Source: an uncultured Clostridium sp. (GTDB lineage Bacteria > Bacillota > Clostridia > Clostridiales > Clostridiaceae). From it: DNA of 9,326 bases. Both the position numbers and the translations under genes were made by a program. The stretch lies in NCBI GenBank assembly GCA_946575275.1, contig CAMNZV010000042.1:1-9326 (forward strand), given 5' to 3'. Below are positions 6,743-9,326 of this stretch, piece by piece. Within the stretch, counting starts at the first letter, position 1, and the number at the start of each line of letters is the position of its first letter. The notes beneath the pieces are model-generated. The model saw only the letters and a list, made by a program, of their open reading frames with translations. It made no database searches and was not told where the DNA came from.

Positions 6743-8670
6743 TGGCAATAGTTAAAATGAACAAGTTTACCTTGCTTACATTTGAATCTCATAGATCAGA
6801 ACTTCTTAAAAGGTTTCAAAAATTTTCAAAGGTGGAGTTTTTAAACCTACAGGAAGGTAATGATTTTGATTTAAATACAGATATGTCTGGTTCTGACTAT
6901 GAAGGCTTAGAAGACAATTTATCAAAAGCAAAAAAGAATTTGGAATTATTATATAAATATGTTCCAAAGAAATCAGCATTAAAGGCTTTAAAGGAAGGAA
7001 AAGTAAATCTTACATTAGAAGAACTTGAAGACAAGGTTAACAGTTATAGCCTAGATGCAATTGTAGAAAAAATAAGTGAAAAAGAAAATGAAATATTATC
7101 TTTGGAAAACAAAATAAGTGAGCTTACAAATCAAGGTGAAATACTTAAACCTTATGAAAATTTTGATGTTTCATTTCAAGATTTAAAAACATTGAAAGTT
7201 CCTTATTTTTTAGGTAGTATATCAAAAAGCTATGAAGATACTCTTGTTTCTACCTATAGCAATGATTATTTAGAAATAATCTCAAGGGATTTAGATAATT
7301 TATATTTTTTATTAATTGTACATAATGAAGAGGAAGAAACAATAAACAATCTTAAGTCTTATGGATTTAGGGAATTTAAGGGAGAATTTTCTGATGTTGC
7401 CTTAAATATATTACATAATAATACAGATATTATTGAAAAAACAAAGGCTAAGATATTCTTTTTAAAGGAAGAACTAGCCTCATATGAAGAAGAACAAAGG
7501 GAACTAGAATTAATATGTGAATATTATGGGAACATGTTAATTAGAAAGGAAGCTATAAATAACTTTTTAAAAAGTGAAAAGGTTATAGTGCTTCAAGGAT
7601 GGGTTCCAAAAGAGTCTAAGGAGTCTTTAACAGACATTGTTAAGGATGTAACTGATATTTACAACTATTTAGAATTTGAGGATGTAAAAGAATCAGAATA
7701 TTCAAAGGTACCAATTAAACTTAAAAATAATGAACTTAATACTGCCTTTGAAGATGTTACAAAAATGTACAGTATACCAAAATATGATGAAATTGACCCA
7801 ACACCATTTGTTGCACCATTTTATTTATTATTCTTTGGAATGATGGTAGCAGATATGGGCTATGGATTGGTTTTATTAATTGCTACATTTGTAATATCTA
7901 AAACTTGTAATTTAACTAAAAGTATGAAGAGTTTTATGAAATTTTTCTTTTACTTAAGTTTTCCAACAATAGGCTTTGGAGCAATTTATGGATCATTTTT
8001 TGGTGATTTAATAGCACTTCCAAAACTTATAGATACTAATAGAGATATAAATACAGTTTTAATAGCATCTGTAGGCTTTGGAGTAGTTCAAATATTTTTT
8101 GGACTTGGAATTAAGGCATATATGTATATAAGAGATGGGAAAATAATGGATGCTGTATATGATGTAGGGGCATGGGTTCTTTCTCTTATTTCCTTAGCAC
8201 TTGTAATTATGGGAGGATCTATTGGACTTCCATCTATTGGCAAGAAAGTAGCAATTGTTACTATGATAATTGGTATGGTTACCATAGTTTTAACTGGTGG
8301 TAGAGATGAAAAAACAACAGGTGCAAGGCTTGGGTTTGGTGCATATTCACTTTATGGAATAACCTCATATATTGGGGATCTTGTTTCATATACCAGACTT
8401 ATGGCAATTGGACTATCTGGAGGATCTCTTGCAGCTGCAATGAACCTTATGATGGGAATGCTTCCAAGTGGGGTTATAGCAATAATATTTGCACCAGTAA
8501 TTTTTATCTTTGGACATATATTTAACTTAGGGTTATCTTTACTTGGAGCCTATGTGCACACTTGTAGATTGCAATATGTTGAATACTTTGGAAAGTTTTA
8601 TGAAGGTGGAGGAAAAGCCTTTAAACCATTTGAAACACAAAATAAATATATAAATGTAAAGAAAGATTAG
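6742..8670 (+). CDS. ntpI: V/A-type ATPase membrane subunit I (a subunit)
   Basis: This 642-residue subunit is the stator of the membrane motor and supplies the ion half-channels against the rotating K ring. Residues 1 to about 350 are cytoplasmic, with coiled-coil stretches near 106-131 and 230-258 that form the collar arm contacting the E-G stalks. From about 357 the protein is a multi-spanning membrane domain. Two conserved arginines are present: R552 in SYTRLMAIGLSGG and R609 in HTCRLQYVEYFGKFY. They match the pair in yeast Vph1 (R735 and R799), the first being essential for ion transport. The family's C-terminal KFYEGGGKAFKPF is intact, and length is normal for bacterial NtpI. The start overlaps the previous stop by one base, and subunit K follows 12 bases after its stop. 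Nothing appears broken. Confidence 0.96.
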   Translation: MAIVKMNKFTLLTFESHRSELLKRFQKFSKVEFLNLQEGNDFDLNTDMSGSDYEGLEDNLSKAKKNLELLYKYVPKKSALKALKEGKVNLTLEELEDKVNSYSLDAIVEKISEKENEILSLENKISELTNQGEILKPYENFDVSFQDLKTLKVPYFLGSISKSYEDTLVSTYSNDYLEIISRDLDNLYFLLIVHNEEEETINNLKSYGFREFKGEFSDVALNILHNNTDIIEKTKAKIFFLKEELASYEEEQRELELICEYYGNMLIRKEAINNFLKSEKVIVLQGWVPKESKESLTDIVKDVTDIYNYLEFEDVKESEYSKVPIKLKNNELNTAFEDVTKMYSIPKYDEIDPTPFVAPFYLLFFGMMVADMGYGLVLLIATFVISKTCNLTKSMKSFMKFFFYLSFPTIGFGAIYGSFFGDLIALPKLIDTNRDINTVLIASVGFGVVQIFFGLGIKAYMYIRDGKIMDAVYDVGAWVLSLISLALVIMGGSIGLPSIGKKVAIVTMIIGMVTIVLTGGRDEKTTGARLGFGAYSLYGITSYIGDLVSYTRLMAIGLSGGSLAAAMNLMMGMLPSGVIAIIFAPVIFIFGHIFNLGLSLLGAYVHTCRLQYVEYFGKFYEGGGKAFKPFETQNKYINVKKD

Positions 8671-9168
<498 letters not shown>

Positions 9169-9187
9169 ATTGGAGTTGTATAAAGCT

Positions 9188-9326
9188 ATGGCAGATATTA
9201 GTAATTTAACTTCCAAAATAGCAGAGGATGGAAAAGTTGCAAAGGATAATATCCTAAAAGAAGCTAACATAGAAAGAGATAAAATCCTTTTAAAAAATGA
9301 AAATGCTGCAAAGGCAGTAGAAGAAA
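9188..9326 (+). CDS. ntpE: V/A-type ATPase peripheral stalk subunit E, N-terminal part (cut by window end)
   Basis: An open frame starts at the ATG at 9188 and runs off the end after 46 codons. The visible part begins MADISNLTSKIAEDGKVAKD and continues as a charged, coiled-coil-like helix rich in Ala, Glu and Lys, typical of the N-terminal arm of subunit E, which winds around subunit G/H. Its place directly after K matches the F-I-K-E order of the Enterococcus ntp operon. The ribosome binding site is a GGAG at 9172-9175, about 12 bases from the ATG; this long spacing may make translation weaker than that of K. The conserved C-terminal domain that binds the catalytic head is not visible, so the call rests on context plus composition. 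Confidence 0.85.
   Translation, partial: MADISNLTSKIAEDGKVAKDNILKEANIERDKILLKNENAAKAVEE

Noticed and set aside
8088..8285. Open frame of 65 codons on the minus strand
   Set aside because: It is antisense to the membrane domain of subunit I; its hydrophobic make-up simply mirrors that coding sequence.

Overview
The window looks like chromosomal DNA of a low-GC Gram-positive anaerobe, most likely a Clostridium sensu stricto or close relative. The evidence is the very AT-rich sequence, strong AGGAGG-type ribosome binding sites, two probable TTG starts, a SpoVB-type flippase, an M29 aminopeptidase, and a bacterial V/A-type ATPase operon. The genus assignment is inference. I see no transposon, phage gene, CRISPR array, tRNA or rRNA.

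Layout. Bases 1-62 hold an inverted repeat that probably ends transcription. Two genes then run leftward on the minus strand: an M29 metallo-aminopeptidase (1619-2734) and, downstream of it, a multi-spanning SpoVB/MurJ-superfamily flippase (63-1559). Between them lies a perfect 11-bp hairpin. Its 3' arm is the flippase ribosome binding site, and a T-run follows that ends in the TTG start codon. It therefore looks like a terminator and a translation-blocking hairpin at once.

From a divergent promoter region near 2735-2849, three genes read rightward as a tight unit. They encode a membrane-anchored extracellular beta-propeller related to glucose/sorbosone dehydrogenases (2850-4043), a small degenerate methyltransferase-like protein that overlaps it by 23 bases (4021-4518), and a B12-binding-domain radical SAM protein (4539-6194). 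No function for this trio can be read from the sequence.

After a 236-base intergenic stretch with a likely promoter, the V-type ATPase operon starts: stalk subunit G/H (6431-6742), membrane subunit I (6742-8670), proteolipid K (8683-9168) and the beginning of stalk subunit E (9188 to the window end). This matches the F-I-K-E start of the Enterococcus hirae ntp operon. The K subunit keeps every side chain known to bind Na+ in E. hirae NtpK at a constant offset of +5, so the enzyme is predicted to move Na+ rather than H+. The catalytic and central-stalk subunits (C, A, B, D and others) should lie just to the right.

No wholly new system is evident. The points most worth checking are the hairpin overlapping the flippase start, the uncharacterised propeller/methyltransferase-like/radical SAM trio, and the inferred Na+ specificity of the ATPase.
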